NCBI GenBank assembly: GCA_910577585.1
Contig: CAJTNN010000026.1
Location: 1 to 34,787, forward strand
Source: an uncultured Muribaculaceae bacterium
Lineage (GTDB): Bacteria > Bacteroidota > Bacteroidia > Bacteroidales > Muribaculaceae
Direction of reading: 5' to 3'
Length of the DNA stretch: 34,787 bases
The first letter of the stretch is position 1; every line of letters begins with the position of its first letter. The translations under genes were made by a program, and so were the position numbers. Of the stretch, positions 1 through 7,733 are shown piece by piece. Under the pieces are notes generated by a model. The model did not search any database. It was not told the DNA's origin and saw nothing but the letters and a program-made list of their open reading frames with translations.

Positions 1-19
1 TTGTTTAATTATTTAACCG

Positions 20-54
20 ATTAGTGTCCTCCAAAATTTTTAGTGGACACTAAT
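20..54. repeat. Short inverted repeat at the left edge (10-bp arms)
   Basis: Arms 20-29 (ATTAGTGTCC) and 45-54 (GGACACTAAT) are perfect reverse complements around a 15-nt AT-rich loop. The GTGTCC/GGACAC ends resemble ends of some Bacteroidetes insertion sequences, but no transposase is in view because the window begins here. It could equally be a terminator for a gene to the left. Confidence 0.45.
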
Positions 55-228
55 GATATTACGTTACTAATGAAGTTGAAGGGACTTCTTAGGCAAAATT
101 AGCAAAAAATGAGCTAACGGCCAAGAGAATAATCCAAAAACGACAAAATGGGCAGCCCAAAGGCTTGTCGTGCCTTGAGCGTTTACAATCACATGAGCAG
201 ATATATTGACGCGGGTGCTTACAATAAA
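55..228. other. Gene-poor stretch left of mdh
   Basis: I see no convincing gene here. An 80-codon minus-strand frame crosses it, but that frame also runs through the perfect hairpin at 229-268 and has no recognisable protein character. The stretch probably is the downstream flank of mdh. Confidence 0.4.
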
Positions 229-268
229 TGGCGGGGCAACCATCCTCTCTTCAGAGGTTGCCCCGCCA
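229..268 (-). terminator. Stem-loop downstream of mdh
   Basis: A perfect 13-bp GC-rich stem (229-241 TGGCGGGGCAACC with 256-268) surrounds a 14-nt loop. It lies about 100 nt past the mdh stop on the minus strand. The U-tract after it is weak, so this is inferred as a terminator or 3'-end stabiliser from position and stability. Confidence 0.6.
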
Positions 269-372
269 AACTTAAAGTGTCGATAATAAGTCGGTAAGTA
301 GCTGTTCAAATGTCAATCGGCGGCGACGATGCGCATATCGGTCGGCCAATTGAGGGTCAATCCTGCGGTCAA

Positions 373-1374
373 TCAGCCGAGGTTGGGGTTATACTTGCTC
401 CATTCGCTGATGGGGGGCATCACACCGAGTTCGATGACCTCATCGCGCAGAGCGCAGAGGTGGCGGTAGCTCTCCTCGAGAGCCTTCTCCTCGTCGGGGG
501 TACCCTTGACGGGAGTGACGGTTACACCATCCTTGCTGACGGTGGTCTCCATGGCCATCATGATGTGCTGGAAGCGGTCGTTGTTGACATAAGTGCCTAC
601 CGGCCAGCGGAAAGTGCCACCACCCATAGCAGCCGCAATCATCTCGATAGAGAGGTATGCCGGGCTCTGGAAAGAGCTGCGTCCGCGCAGGTCGATGATG
701 TTCTTGCCACCCTGGATGACGCGCACCTTCATCTCCTCCCAATCCTTTTCGGGGAGGCGTTCGGTGCCGATGATTTCGGTAAGGGGTTTGCCATCGACTG
801 TGGCCGTAGATGCATACACAGCCATCTGCTCGCCGTGGCCGCCGAATGTGCGGCAATTCTTGATTTCATCAGCCGGGAGATTGAAATACTTGGCCAACTC
901 ATTGCGCAGACGTGTTGAGTCGAGTGCCGCCAGCGTGGATACCTGCGAGGGCTTCAGACCCGAATAGAGCAGAGTGATGAGGCCTGTGATGTCGGCGGGG
1001 TTGAAGATTACCACGATATGTTTCACATCGGGGCAATACTCCTTCACATTCTTACCAAACTCCTCGGCGATGGCCGCATTCCCCTTCAGCAGATCCTCGC
1101 GGGTCATGCCGGCCTTACGGGCCGCGCCACCTGAGTTGACGATATACGCAGCTCCGGTAAGGGCCTCCTTGATATCGGAAGTATATGTGAGGTTAAGCCC
1201 CTCGAAGCCGCATTGCAGCAGCTCCTCAGCCACCCCCTTCAGGCCGGGGGCATAGGGGTCGTAGAGACAGATGTTGGGGGTGAGGCCCATCATGATGGCA
1301 GTCTGGGCCATGTTTGAACCGATCATGCCGGCTGCGCCGACGATGACAAGCTTGTCAGTTGTGAGGTATGACAT
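373..1374 (-). CDS. mdh: Malate dehydrogenase
   Basis: This 333-residue protein is an NAD-dependent malate dehydrogenase of the LDH/MDH superfamily, interconverting malate and oxaloacetate in the cytoplasm. The N-terminus carries the Rossmann loop GAAGMIG (residues 13-19). The GGAARKAGMTREDLL stretch holds the Arg residues that bind the dicarboxylate, and the catalytic His lies in FGGHGEQ near residue 175. Length and the absence of a Cys-rich or cofactor insertion fit the single-domain bacterial enzyme. In anaerobic Bacteroidales it works in the reductive branch from oxaloacetate to fumarate and succinate. It appears monocistronic: a hairpin follows at 229-268, and the next gene upstream points away. 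The start ATG at 1374 gives the usual short lead-in to the beta-strand LVIVGAAG. Assignment to malate rather than lactate is from overall recognition. Confidence 0.93.
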   Translation of the reverse strand: MSYLTTDKLVIVGAAGMIGSNMAQTAIMMGLTPNICLYDPYAPGLKGVAEELLQCGFEGLNLTYTSDIKEALTGAAYIVNSGGAARKAGMTREDLLKGNAAIAEEFGKNVKEYCPDVKHIVVIFNPADITGLITLLYSGLKPSQVSTLAALDSTRLRNELAKYFNLPADEIKNCRTFGGHGEQMAVYASTATVDGKPLTEIIGTERLPEKDWEEMKVRVIQGGKNIIDLRGRSSFQSPAYLSIEMIAAAMGGGTFRWPVGTYVNNDRFQHIMMAMETTVSKDGVTVTPVKGTPDEEKALEESYRHLCALRDEVIELGVMPPISEWSKYNPNLG

Positions 1375-1681
1375 TGTTGTTGATAAATTTAAGGTCTGAC
1401 CTCCGCATCAGTGCAGGGTAAGACCCATGATACGGAGATTGAATAAAAACTCTTGTATTATCGGAACAATGAGAGCTCCTGATTGGTTTTATAATCAAAG
1501 ACTCATTTAGACTTTTTAATGTATCAGGTAGTCATCCGTGACGCCCGTATGGGGTTGGATACCTGACCTATAAGGAGTTGGATGCATGTCTTGAGATAGT
1601 GGTTGTCAGAACAATCTTTACAGACTCTGGAAAATTGTTTGAACAACTTTAAATAACCCGATTGACAGGAGGCAATATAAT
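1375..1681. other. Divergent intergenic region, mdh / secreted protein
   Basis: This 307-nt region should hold the promoters of both mdh (-) and the secreted protein (+). I could not find a convincing TTTG/TAnnTTTG pair. The plus-strand gene has an unusually good Shine-Dalgarno site, AGGAGG at 1667-1672, nine nt before its ATG. A GTTTGAACAAC near 1640 loosely resembles the palindromic element ends elsewhere in the window but is too short to call. Confidence 0.5.
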
Positions 1682-2230
1682 ATGAAGCATATAAATAGAA
1701 TCGCATCAATAGTGGCACTGGGTGTGGCTTTCGCTCTACCCGCCATGTCGCAGAACAGTGTGCCCGCTCCCGGCTCGGGAGGAGGTTTTAACCCTAATCC
1801 GGCCAACGGTATAGGCTGGAATCCCGGCCCGGCCGCAAGCTCAGCGCCTGCACCCGGAGCGGGGGGAGGCTATCGTCCCGGTGGCGGAATGGCATGGGGG
1901 AATCCGTGGGGTCCCGGTCCGGGAATGGGTCCGCAGGTAGTGGTCAATCTGAATCCCGGCTTTGTGAGCGGCATGAACTCCGGTGTCTGCAATGTGGTGG
2001 GTGTGGGTTATGACGCGCAGGGAATCTGGCGCACCATACCGATGACCGTAAGCTACAACTGGAATGGCGCCCAATACAGCGTACAGGTGCTCAATGCCTG
2101 GAATCCCTGGACCGATATGTGGAACCGTGGCGTAGACGCCTCAGCCTACAACACGGCCTATTATCTTCGTGGCACCACCTATGACTTCTATACCGTGCTC
2201 TCTACCGGCACATATTACTTCAATCTCTGA
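1682..2230 (+). CDS. Secreted Gly/Pro/Asn-rich protein of unknown function
   Basis: I do not recognise this 182-residue protein. It starts with a clear signal peptide (basic MKHINR, a hydrophobic stretch to about residue 21, then AMSQ). Residues 25-85 are low-complexity, built from PAPGSGGG, NPNP, WNPGPA, PAPGAGGG and NPWGPGPG blocks, and look disordered. Residues 88-182 are a compact Tyr/Trp/Asn-rich domain with one Cys and aromatic-rich beta-like segments (PMTVSYNWNG, YYLRGTTYDF) that would suit a small extracellular or periplasmic fold. The start is supported by AGGAGG nine nt upstream. The gene stands alone: mdh diverges on the left, and a strong shared terminator follows on the right. 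A surface-exposed or matrix-type protein is possible, but no function can be assigned. Confidence 0.75.
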   Translation: MKHINRIASIVALGVAFALPAMSQNSVPAPGSGGGFNPNPANGIGWNPGPAASSAPAPGAGGGYRPGGGMAWGNPWGPGPGMGPQVVVNLNPGFVSGMNSGVCNVVGVGYDAQGIWRTIPMTVSYNWNGAQYSVQVLNAWNPWTDMWNRGVDASAYNTAYYLRGTTYDFYTVLSTGTYYFNL

Positions 2231-2313
2231 AGCCGCAAAGCTGTAGATAAATAGAACCTTTATATGCCTGTATAAAAATACGAAACCGTAAATCAATACA
2301 AGCTATAGATAAA

Positions 2314-2363
2314 TACATAAGAGAGCCGAAACTCACTGATTCGAGTTTCGGCTCTCTTATGTA
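2314..2363. terminator. Bidirectional terminator between convergent genes
   Basis: A perfect 21-bp stem (2314-2334 with 2343-2363) with an 8-nt loop lies between the stop of the plus-strand secreted protein (2230) and the stop of the minus-strand receptor (2420). It is one of the strongest hairpins in the window and can serve both transcripts. Confidence 0.8.
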
Positions 2364-2419
2364 AAGATTGATAGTCGGGATTCGCAGCGTCAGTTGAGCT
2401 GAGTCCTGATGGAGTGATT

Positions 2420-4876
2420 TTAGAAGTCAGACTCGCCGTAGCCGGAATTGTCTATCGGCTCAGCCATGTCAGCCTTGTCGGCTTTGACGCGCATGTTGCC
2501 GAAGGAGTATTTGATGGTGAGGCGAATGTTGCGGCCGCCGCGCCAGCGTTCGCTATACTGGGTGTAGTCGGTGCCGTCGACGGTGCTCTTGAACTTTCGC
2601 GAGTCGAAGAGGTCGCGGCAGCTGAGCGAGAACGACCAGTCGCCGAGATTCTTGCGTATGCCGAGGTCTACCGACCATCCGCCCTGGCGGCTACCCTGTG
2701 CGGTAAGCATCTTTGAGGCATAGCGTCCGGTAGCCTGCACCGAGAGACTCCAGGGGAGTTTGACCGAAGCCATCATGCTGGCATCCCAGGCGAAAGAATT
2801 GCGCTTCACACCCGAGAGGTCGAAGGTCTTCCCCTCTTCAGACTGGTAGGTGGTCTGCCAGGCTGAGATATGATTGTTGTAGAGGTTGACGGTGGTGGTG
2901 AGGTCGAGACACTTGAAGAGATTATTCTTGCTCACAATCTCGACACCCGAGTCTGCCATGCGCCCGATATTGTCCCAGGTGGTATACATCACATTGCCGT
3001 CGAGGTATGAGATGCGGTTCATGTTGTTGCTGCTCTGGCGATAGTAGGCAGAGATGGAGATCATGTGCATTGTCCATGACTTCAGATAGTTGAGCTCGAA
3101 GGAGTTGGTATACTCCGGTTCGAGTTCCGGATTACCGAAGCTGATGTTGGAGGGGTCGGAGATGTCGCGGAAAGAGTTGAGCTGACCACCCCAGGGTCGG
3201 CGGATTCGGCGTGTGTAGTTGAGCTGGATCTCATTATCCATCGGCAGCGAGTAGCTCAGAAAAGCCGAGGGGAAGAGTGCGAAATTATTTTTCTTATACC
3301 AATTCACCTCATCACGACTCTCTGCATAACCGAGCGACTTGGTGCGCACCTGCCAAGCCTCACCGCGCAGACCGGCCGAGAAGCTGAAGTCCTTGACCTT
3401 GCCGCCCAGTGTGAGATATAGGGCGGAGATATTGTTCTGGTAGATGAAGCGGTTGTAGAGGTCTTCGGCCACGGCCATAGATTCAGGGTCGGTGCCCTGA
3501 AGGGTGTTGACCGGAGTATTCTCGTGGTTGTAGTTGCCCTGGTATCCGCTCTCGAGTTTGAGCCAGGGGAGAATCTGATTTGAATAGTCGAGTTTGGCCT
3601 CGATATTATTACTTGAGATATCCTGAGCCTGATCTTGATAGAGATCTGAATCATCAATCAGGGGGTCATCGAAAGTGTAGGCCTCATGATAGGTGTTGCT
3701 GTTGGGTCCACCCCAGTGGCTGTAGCCCACATTCATGTCGAGAGTATGGTTCTTGCTCCATTCATGGCGGTAGCCCAGTTCGACATGGGCGTTGCGCATG
3801 TCGCTCTTTGATGTCGAGAAGTCGGTGTTTGAGGTCCAGTGAGAGGGGAGGTTAGAGGTGTAACGGGTGTCGGTGTATCCCCATCTGTGGCCAAACATTC
3901 CGAATGCCGAAGCTGAGAACTGGTCGGCATCAGTGAGATGGTAGGTTGTGCCGAGTCGTACGAACACGTTATTGCCGTGGTTGCGGCTTTTGCCATCAGA
4001 GTTCAGGAATCCTCCATCATTGTAAGAGCGCTCAGAGAGCGAGCCGCCGGTGTTGTGGCGCATGCGGAAGCCCACACTTGCATACGACTCCCATTTAGAT
4101 GAATTATAGTTGAAGCTGACATTAGCGTTGCCACCGCCACGAGTGTCGGCGCCGATCTCGGCCGAACCGAAATAACCACTGCGGCGGTCCTTCTTCAGTA
4201 TGATGTTGATAATGCCCGAAGTGCCTTCGGGGCTATACTTGGCCGAGGGGTTGGTGATGACCTCGATGCTCTCGATGGTCTCGGCGGGAATCTGTTCGAG
4301 AATCTGCGCGCGGTTGTCGGCAGTCAGGCCCGACTCCTTGCCATTGATCCACACGGTGACACTCGAGTTGCCTCGGAGCGACACCTCGCCATCCTGGTCG
4401 ACCTCGACCGAAGGGATAGACTCGAGCAATTCAGAAGCCGACTGTCCGGCGGCAGCGATATTGGCATCGACCTGAAACACCTTCTTATCGAGTTCGAAGC
4501 GCATTTGCGAACGCACCCCCTCGACCACGACTTCCTGAAGCACCTTTGTGTCATCGGCCAGCCGAAGGTCGCCGATGTTTACATTCTGTCCGCCCACAGT
4601 GACGGGGCGTTCCTGATCGATGCTGCCTACAGATGATATTTTCACAATATATTTGCCATCCTTCACTTTCGGAAGGGTGAAGCAGCCATCGAGGTCGGTC
4701 TCGGTGCCGATGGTCAGCGGATTCCCTTTGGAATCGAGCAACTGCACAGTTGCGAAGTCAATCGGAGCGCCGGTCTCTTTATTGATGGCGCGGCCGGAAA
4801 TTGCCCCGTCGGCCATGGCGGTCAGAGCCATAGAACCGAGTCCGAGGGCCAGGATTGATCTCATATTAGAGTTCAT
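2420..4876 (-). CDS. Outer-membrane beta-barrel receptor with regulatory-like domain (TonB-receptor type)
   Basis: This is an 818-residue outer-membrane protein (counted from ATG 4876). After the signal peptide (hydrophobic run ending LTAMADG) comes a carboxypeptidase-regulatory-like beta-sandwich (ISGRAINKETGAPIDFATV, about residues 25-105). Then follows a plug-like domain with LQEVVVEG, ESIPSVEVDQDGEVSLRG, VTVWINGKESG and IESIEVITNPSAKYSPEGTSG, the pattern of the OMP_b-brl_3 / TonB-receptor group. The remainder is barrel with alternating aromatic strands. The frame is open to a TTG at 4897, but I prefer ATG 4876 because it puts the basic N-region next to the hydrophobic core; ATG 4864 is also possible. 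It is probably an uptake or export barrel of unknown ligand. It lies downstream of another receptor on the same strand, separated by a hairpin at 4995-5033, so the two are likely separate transcripts. Confidence 0.85.
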   Translation of the reverse strand: MNSNMRSILALGLGSMALTAMADGAISGRAINKETGAPIDFATVQLLDSKGNPLTIGTETDLDGCFTLPKVKDGKYIVKISSVGSIDQERPVTVGGQNVNIGDLRLADDTKVLQEVVVEGVRSQMRFELDKKVFQVDANIAAAGQSASELLESIPSVEVDQDGEVSLRGNSSVTVWINGKESGLTADNRAQILEQIPAETIESIEVITNPSAKYSPEGTSGIINIILKKDRRSGYFGSAEIGADTRGGGNANVSFNYNSSKWESYASVGFRMRHNTGGSLSERSYNDGGFLNSDGKSRNHGNNVFVRLGTTYHLTDADQFSASAFGMFGHRWGYTDTRYTSNLPSHWTSNTDFSTSKSDMRNAHVELGYRHEWSKNHTLDMNVGYSHWGGPNSNTYHEAYTFDDPLIDDSDLYQDQAQDISSNNIEAKLDYSNQILPWLKLESGYQGNYNHENTPVNTLQGTDPESMAVAEDLYNRFIYQNNISALYLTLGGKVKDFSFSAGLRGEAWQVRTKSLGYAESRDEVNWYKKNNFALFPSAFLSYSLPMDNEIQLNYTRRIRRPWGGQLNSFRDISDPSNISFGNPELEPEYTNSFELNYLKSWTMHMISISAYYRQSSNNMNRISYLDGNVMYTTWDNIGRMADSGVEIVSKNNLFKCLDLTTTVNLYNNHISAWQTTYQSEEGKTFDLSGVKRNSFAWDASMMASVKLPWSLSVQATGRYASKMLTAQGSRQGGWSVDLGIRKNLGDWSFSLSCRDLFDSRKFKSTVDGTDYTQYSERWRGGRNIRLTIKYSFGNMRVKADKADMAEPIDNSGYGESDF

Positions 4877-4994
4877 AGTGGAAGATAATGATTTCAAAAA
4901 CGCGAATTTCTAAGATTCAGAACCCTACCTTGATGCAGTGGAGTCATATATACTTTTTGACTACAGTGGAAGAAAAAGGGTCATACGGAAATTA

Positions 4995-5033
4995 TGACTC
5001 CCGGAAGCGTGAAAAGTTTACTTCCGGGAGTCA
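4995..5033 (-). terminator. Stem-loop between the two receptor genes
   Basis: A perfect 13-bp stem (4995-5007 TGACTCCCGGAAG with 5021-5033) with a 13-nt loop lies 28 nt past the stop of the upstream receptor gene (5061). It is a likely terminator of that gene and may separate it from the receptor at 2420-4876. Confidence 0.7.
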
Positions 5034-5060
5034 AAATATTTGTATTGTTATGGTCGATGG

Positions 5061-7493
5061 TCAGATTTCTATGGCGAGCCGCACATTAAACTGTCGGCGT
5101 GTGAGGTAATTGGGCACTGCATATTGAAGATTGTTGACATCGGTGACCCAATAGTAGGAGCTGACGTTGGTCATGTCGAAGAGGTTGAAGCAATCCAGAC
5201 CGATGATGATGCTTTTGAAATGGCGCCAGAAATTATATGGCCGCACTCCATCGGAGGGTGCCCCGACGAGCTGATACGAGAGTCCGACATCCACGCGCTT
5301 ATAAGCCGGGGCGCGGAAGTAAGCCCTGTCGCGGGTGATGCGCGGCGCGGTCATGGTCAGACCATCAGAGAGGACTCCCCGCAGCGAGAACCGCAGTTTC
5401 GGGAATTTCGGGAAATAATCTGTAAAGAAGAGTCCCACCGAGTAGCGTTGGTCAGAGGGGAGAGGCACCTTCTTGCCATTCAGGGTCTGCTGGGTCTTCA
5501 TCAGCGAGAATGTGATCCACGAATCCGAACCCGGCACGAATTGACCGAAGAGCTTGAAATCGAGCCCCATGATATATCCCTTCGAGTCGTTGATGCCCGA
5601 ATAATTGATTTTCAGGTTATCGTACTCGTAAGAGATTAGCCGCGACAGATTCTTGTAGTAAGCCTCGCCGGTGAGCTTGAAGGGGCGGTTCATCATGCGG
5701 AATGTGTAGTCGGTGGCCAGCACGAGCTGGATGCTCATAGGCGATTTGATATCGCGGTTGAGAGTGATGTAGGAGTTGCCAAGCGCATCACTCTGGGCCA
5801 TGCGGTATTCCTTATAGAATGGAGACTGGTAGTAGAGACCTACGGCCGCGCGGTAATTCCAATGATTGTTGGTGGTAGGCACGATATTGAGGTTCACGCG
5901 TGGCGACACGAGAAACTCCTTATTGAAATCCCAATAAGAGAATCTGACGCCACCGTTGAGGGTGATGTAGGCCTTCGGCGTGTCGAAGTATACGGCATCT
6001 TCGGCATAGAAGGCCAGTCGGTTGGTGGCTATGTCCTGGCGCGATGAGAGATTATAGATAAGGTGCACCCCCTCGGGCTGGGTGGGGAGAGAATAGCCTG
6101 CGGAGTCGCGCCATTCCCACTCTTTGGTGCGGTCATGAAACTTTTCGTTCTGATATATCAAGCCATATGAGATGTTGTTGCTTTTGATGACAGTGGTGCC
6201 TTTGAGGGCTGCCTGGAATACGGATGCCCGCAGACGGTTGCGCGAATGCTCCATATATTTGCCCACACCTAATTCGCCCCCGACGGCCTCGTCGCCTCCA
6301 GCTCCGGCCTGGTCGAGCCAATACTCGCCCGAGATGTCGTAGCTCACCAACTCATTGCTCTGGAAGCCTGAGAGCTGCAGACTTAGCGAAGTGGCGCGGT
6401 TGAGTTGATAGTTGGCTGAGAAGGAGGCCAGATAGGTCTCAAATCTGTCGCGCTCCTCACCATCGAAGTATACCTTGAACTGCTTTGTGTCCATCGACGT
6501 TCCGAATGATGTCTCGCGGTCAGCCGGAATGAAGTTGTAGTGGTTGAGCGAGATGTTGCCCAGCAGATTGAACGATAGTTTCTCGGTGGGGCGGTAGGTG
6601 ATGTTGGTCTGATAATCGAAATAGAGAGGGTCATACTCGCCGCGTGTCTCCAGCGAACTAAGCAGCGAGTTATTCTTTTTAAGGCGCAGGCCATGCAGTT
6701 GCGAGAATTTAGAGCTGCTTTGACCGAAAGTTAGCGAGGCCCCCATAAGAGAGGCCGCGATTGAGGCCTCGATGGCCTCCGGGTCGCGGTATGTGATGTC
6801 GAGAGCCGACGACATCTTGTCGCTGTATCGCGCCGGGAATCCACCGGTAGAGAACCGTATGTTGCCCACCATATCCGGATTGATAATCGACAGACCCTCC
6901 TGTTGTCCGCTTCTTACAAGCTGCGGCCGATATATCTCAGTGCCATTGATATACACTGAGTTCTCATCAAACGATCCCCCTCGCACAGAATATTGCGAGC
7001 TCATCTCATTGCTTGAGTTGACGCCTGCCATAGTCTGGATCATGGCCTCGACCGAGCCCCCTGACACATCTGGCGAGGTCTTGAAGCTCTCCTTGTCGAT
7101 CGACTGCATGCCATTGATATTCTGTCGGAAACCGGTCACCTCCACCTCGGCCAGCTCCTGAGCCTCAGTGGGGAGTTTGACATTGATGGTGAGGTTGCCT
7201 TTGGGGTCAATCAGTTTCCTGGTCACCGTCTTGAAACCGATGCAGGAATAGATCACTTCGAGAGTGTCCTTGGCCGCCACAGAGAGCGAGTAGTTGCCCT
7301 GCAGATCGGAGTTGGTGCCGATTGAGGTGCCGGCAATCCGGATGGTGGCGAATTCCACCGGTTTCTCCTCCTGATCGGTCAGTTTGCCCTCAATCTTGAT
7401 ATTCTCAGCCAGCATTGGCAGAGCGAAGGCCATCATGATGAGGGGGAATATATGTAGAATCAGATGCGGTCTATACATGATGCGATGTGTCAT
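5061..7493 (-). CDS. TonB-dependent receptor with CarboxypepD-regulatory-like domain
   Basis: This is an 810-residue outer-membrane receptor. Signal peptide residues run to about 29 (MMAFALPMLAE). Residues 31-110 form the regulatory-like beta-sandwich (KIEGKLTDQEEKPVEFATI ... YSCIGFKTVTRKL). Residues about 115-235 are the plug, with AEVEVTGF, IQTMAGVNSSNEMSSQYSVRGG, VYINGTEIYRP and VGNIRFSTGGFPARYSDKMSS, typical TonB-receptor plug motifs. The rest is a barrel ending in the aromatic LTRRQFNVRLAIEI. It is a TonB-dependent transporter whose ligand cannot be read from sequence; no SusD-like partner is adjacent, so a classical polysaccharide locus is unlikely. ATG 7493 is used; ATG 7478 (MYRPH) is an alternative. 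A palindromic element lies directly upstream at 7534-7606, between this gene and hisS. Confidence 0.88.
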   Translation of the reverse strand: MTHRIMYRPHLILHIFPLIMMAFALPMLAENIKIEGKLTDQEEKPVEFATIRIAGTSIGTNSDLQGNYSLSVAAKDTLEVIYSCIGFKTVTRKLIDPKGNLTINVKLPTEAQELAEVEVTGFRQNINGMQSIDKESFKTSPDVSGGSVEAMIQTMAGVNSSNEMSSQYSVRGGSFDENSVYINGTEIYRPQLVRSGQQEGLSIINPDMVGNIRFSTGGFPARYSDKMSSALDITYRDPEAIEASIAASLMGASLTFGQSSSKFSQLHGLRLKKNNSLLSSLETRGEYDPLYFDYQTNITYRPTEKLSFNLLGNISLNHYNFIPADRETSFGTSMDTKQFKVYFDGEERDRFETYLASFSANYQLNRATSLSLQLSGFQSNELVSYDISGEYWLDQAGAGGDEAVGGELGVGKYMEHSRNRLRASVFQAALKGTTVIKSNNISYGLIYQNEKFHDRTKEWEWRDSAGYSLPTQPEGVHLIYNLSSRQDIATNRLAFYAEDAVYFDTPKAYITLNGGVRFSYWDFNKEFLVSPRVNLNIVPTTNNHWNYRAAVGLYYQSPFYKEYRMAQSDALGNSYITLNRDIKSPMSIQLVLATDYTFRMMNRPFKLTGEAYYKNLSRLISYEYDNLKINYSGINDSKGYIMGLDFKLFGQFVPGSDSWITFSLMKTQQTLNGKKVPLPSDQRYSVGLFFTDYFPKFPKLRFSLRGVLSDGLTMTAPRITRDRAYFRAPAYKRVDVGLSYQLVGAPSDGVRPYNFWRHFKSIIIGLDCFNLFDMTNVSSYYWVTDVNNLQYAVPNYLTRRQFNVRLAIEI

Positions 7494-7533
7494 TATCTTA
7501 GAAACGCCAATGGCTATGGATTATTTTATTAAT

Positions 7534-7606
7534 GAAGTTGTTTAAACTTTTTACGAAAAAACATAAAATGAAGTACATTTTTTTCTTCAAAAGTTTAAAC
7601 AACTTC
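7534..7606. mobile_element. Palindromic element, family A, internally deleted copy (73 bp)
   Basis: Perfect 18-bp terminal inverted repeats (GAAGTTGTTTAAACTTTT at 7534-7551 and its complement at 7589-7606) enclose a 37-nt spacer. The first about 55 nt match the start of the 191-bp copy at 15341 (both continue ACGAAAAA, then ATAAAATG and a T-run with CTTCA), after which this copy jumps straight to the right end. It therefore looks like a deletion derivative lacking the central hairpin core. It lies in the divergent region between a receptor gene and hisS. Confidence 0.8.
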
Positions 7607-7651
7607 AATAGATTCAATAGCGCGGAAGGTAGAAGTATCGCGAATTTTTGG

Positions 7652-7659
7652 TAAATTTG
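7652..7659 (+). promoter_or_regulatory. Possible -7 box for hisS
   Basis: TAAATTTG fits the Bacteroidetes -7 consensus TAnnTTTG and lies 74 nt before the hisS ATG. No clear TTTG is present about 20 nt upstream, so support is partial. Confidence 0.35.
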
Positions 7660-7733
7660 TAGTCTGATATGGTGTTGTGGCCTCCGGCAACGCACATCTA
7701 TGAATATAACCAAACGACATAAAGCATAAAATA

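Noticed and set aside
67..309. 80-codon minus-strand open frame downstream of mdh
   Set aside because: It runs through a perfect 13-bp terminator-like hairpin, has no signal, domain or ribosome site I can see, and composition is not protein-like.
310..1255. Plus-strand open frames opposite mdh
   Set aside because: They are antisense shadows of a clear malate dehydrogenase; residues are Arg/Ser/His-rich in the way of shadow frames.
1630..1656. GTTTGAACAACTTTAAA as a family A element
   Set aside because: It shares only a short, AT-rich stretch with the element ends, and neither a second end nor the flanking ACGAAAA is present.
2420..7493. A polysaccharide utilisation locus
   Set aside because: There are two outer-membrane receptors but no SusD-like lipoprotein, glycoside hydrolase or regulator nearby.
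7534..7606. Reading the family A palindromes simply as intrinsic terminators
   Set aside because: This copy lies between divergent gene starts, where no terminator is needed, and another full copy is inside a gene with exact frame-restoring borders. Mobility explains more, though some copies could also terminate transcripts.
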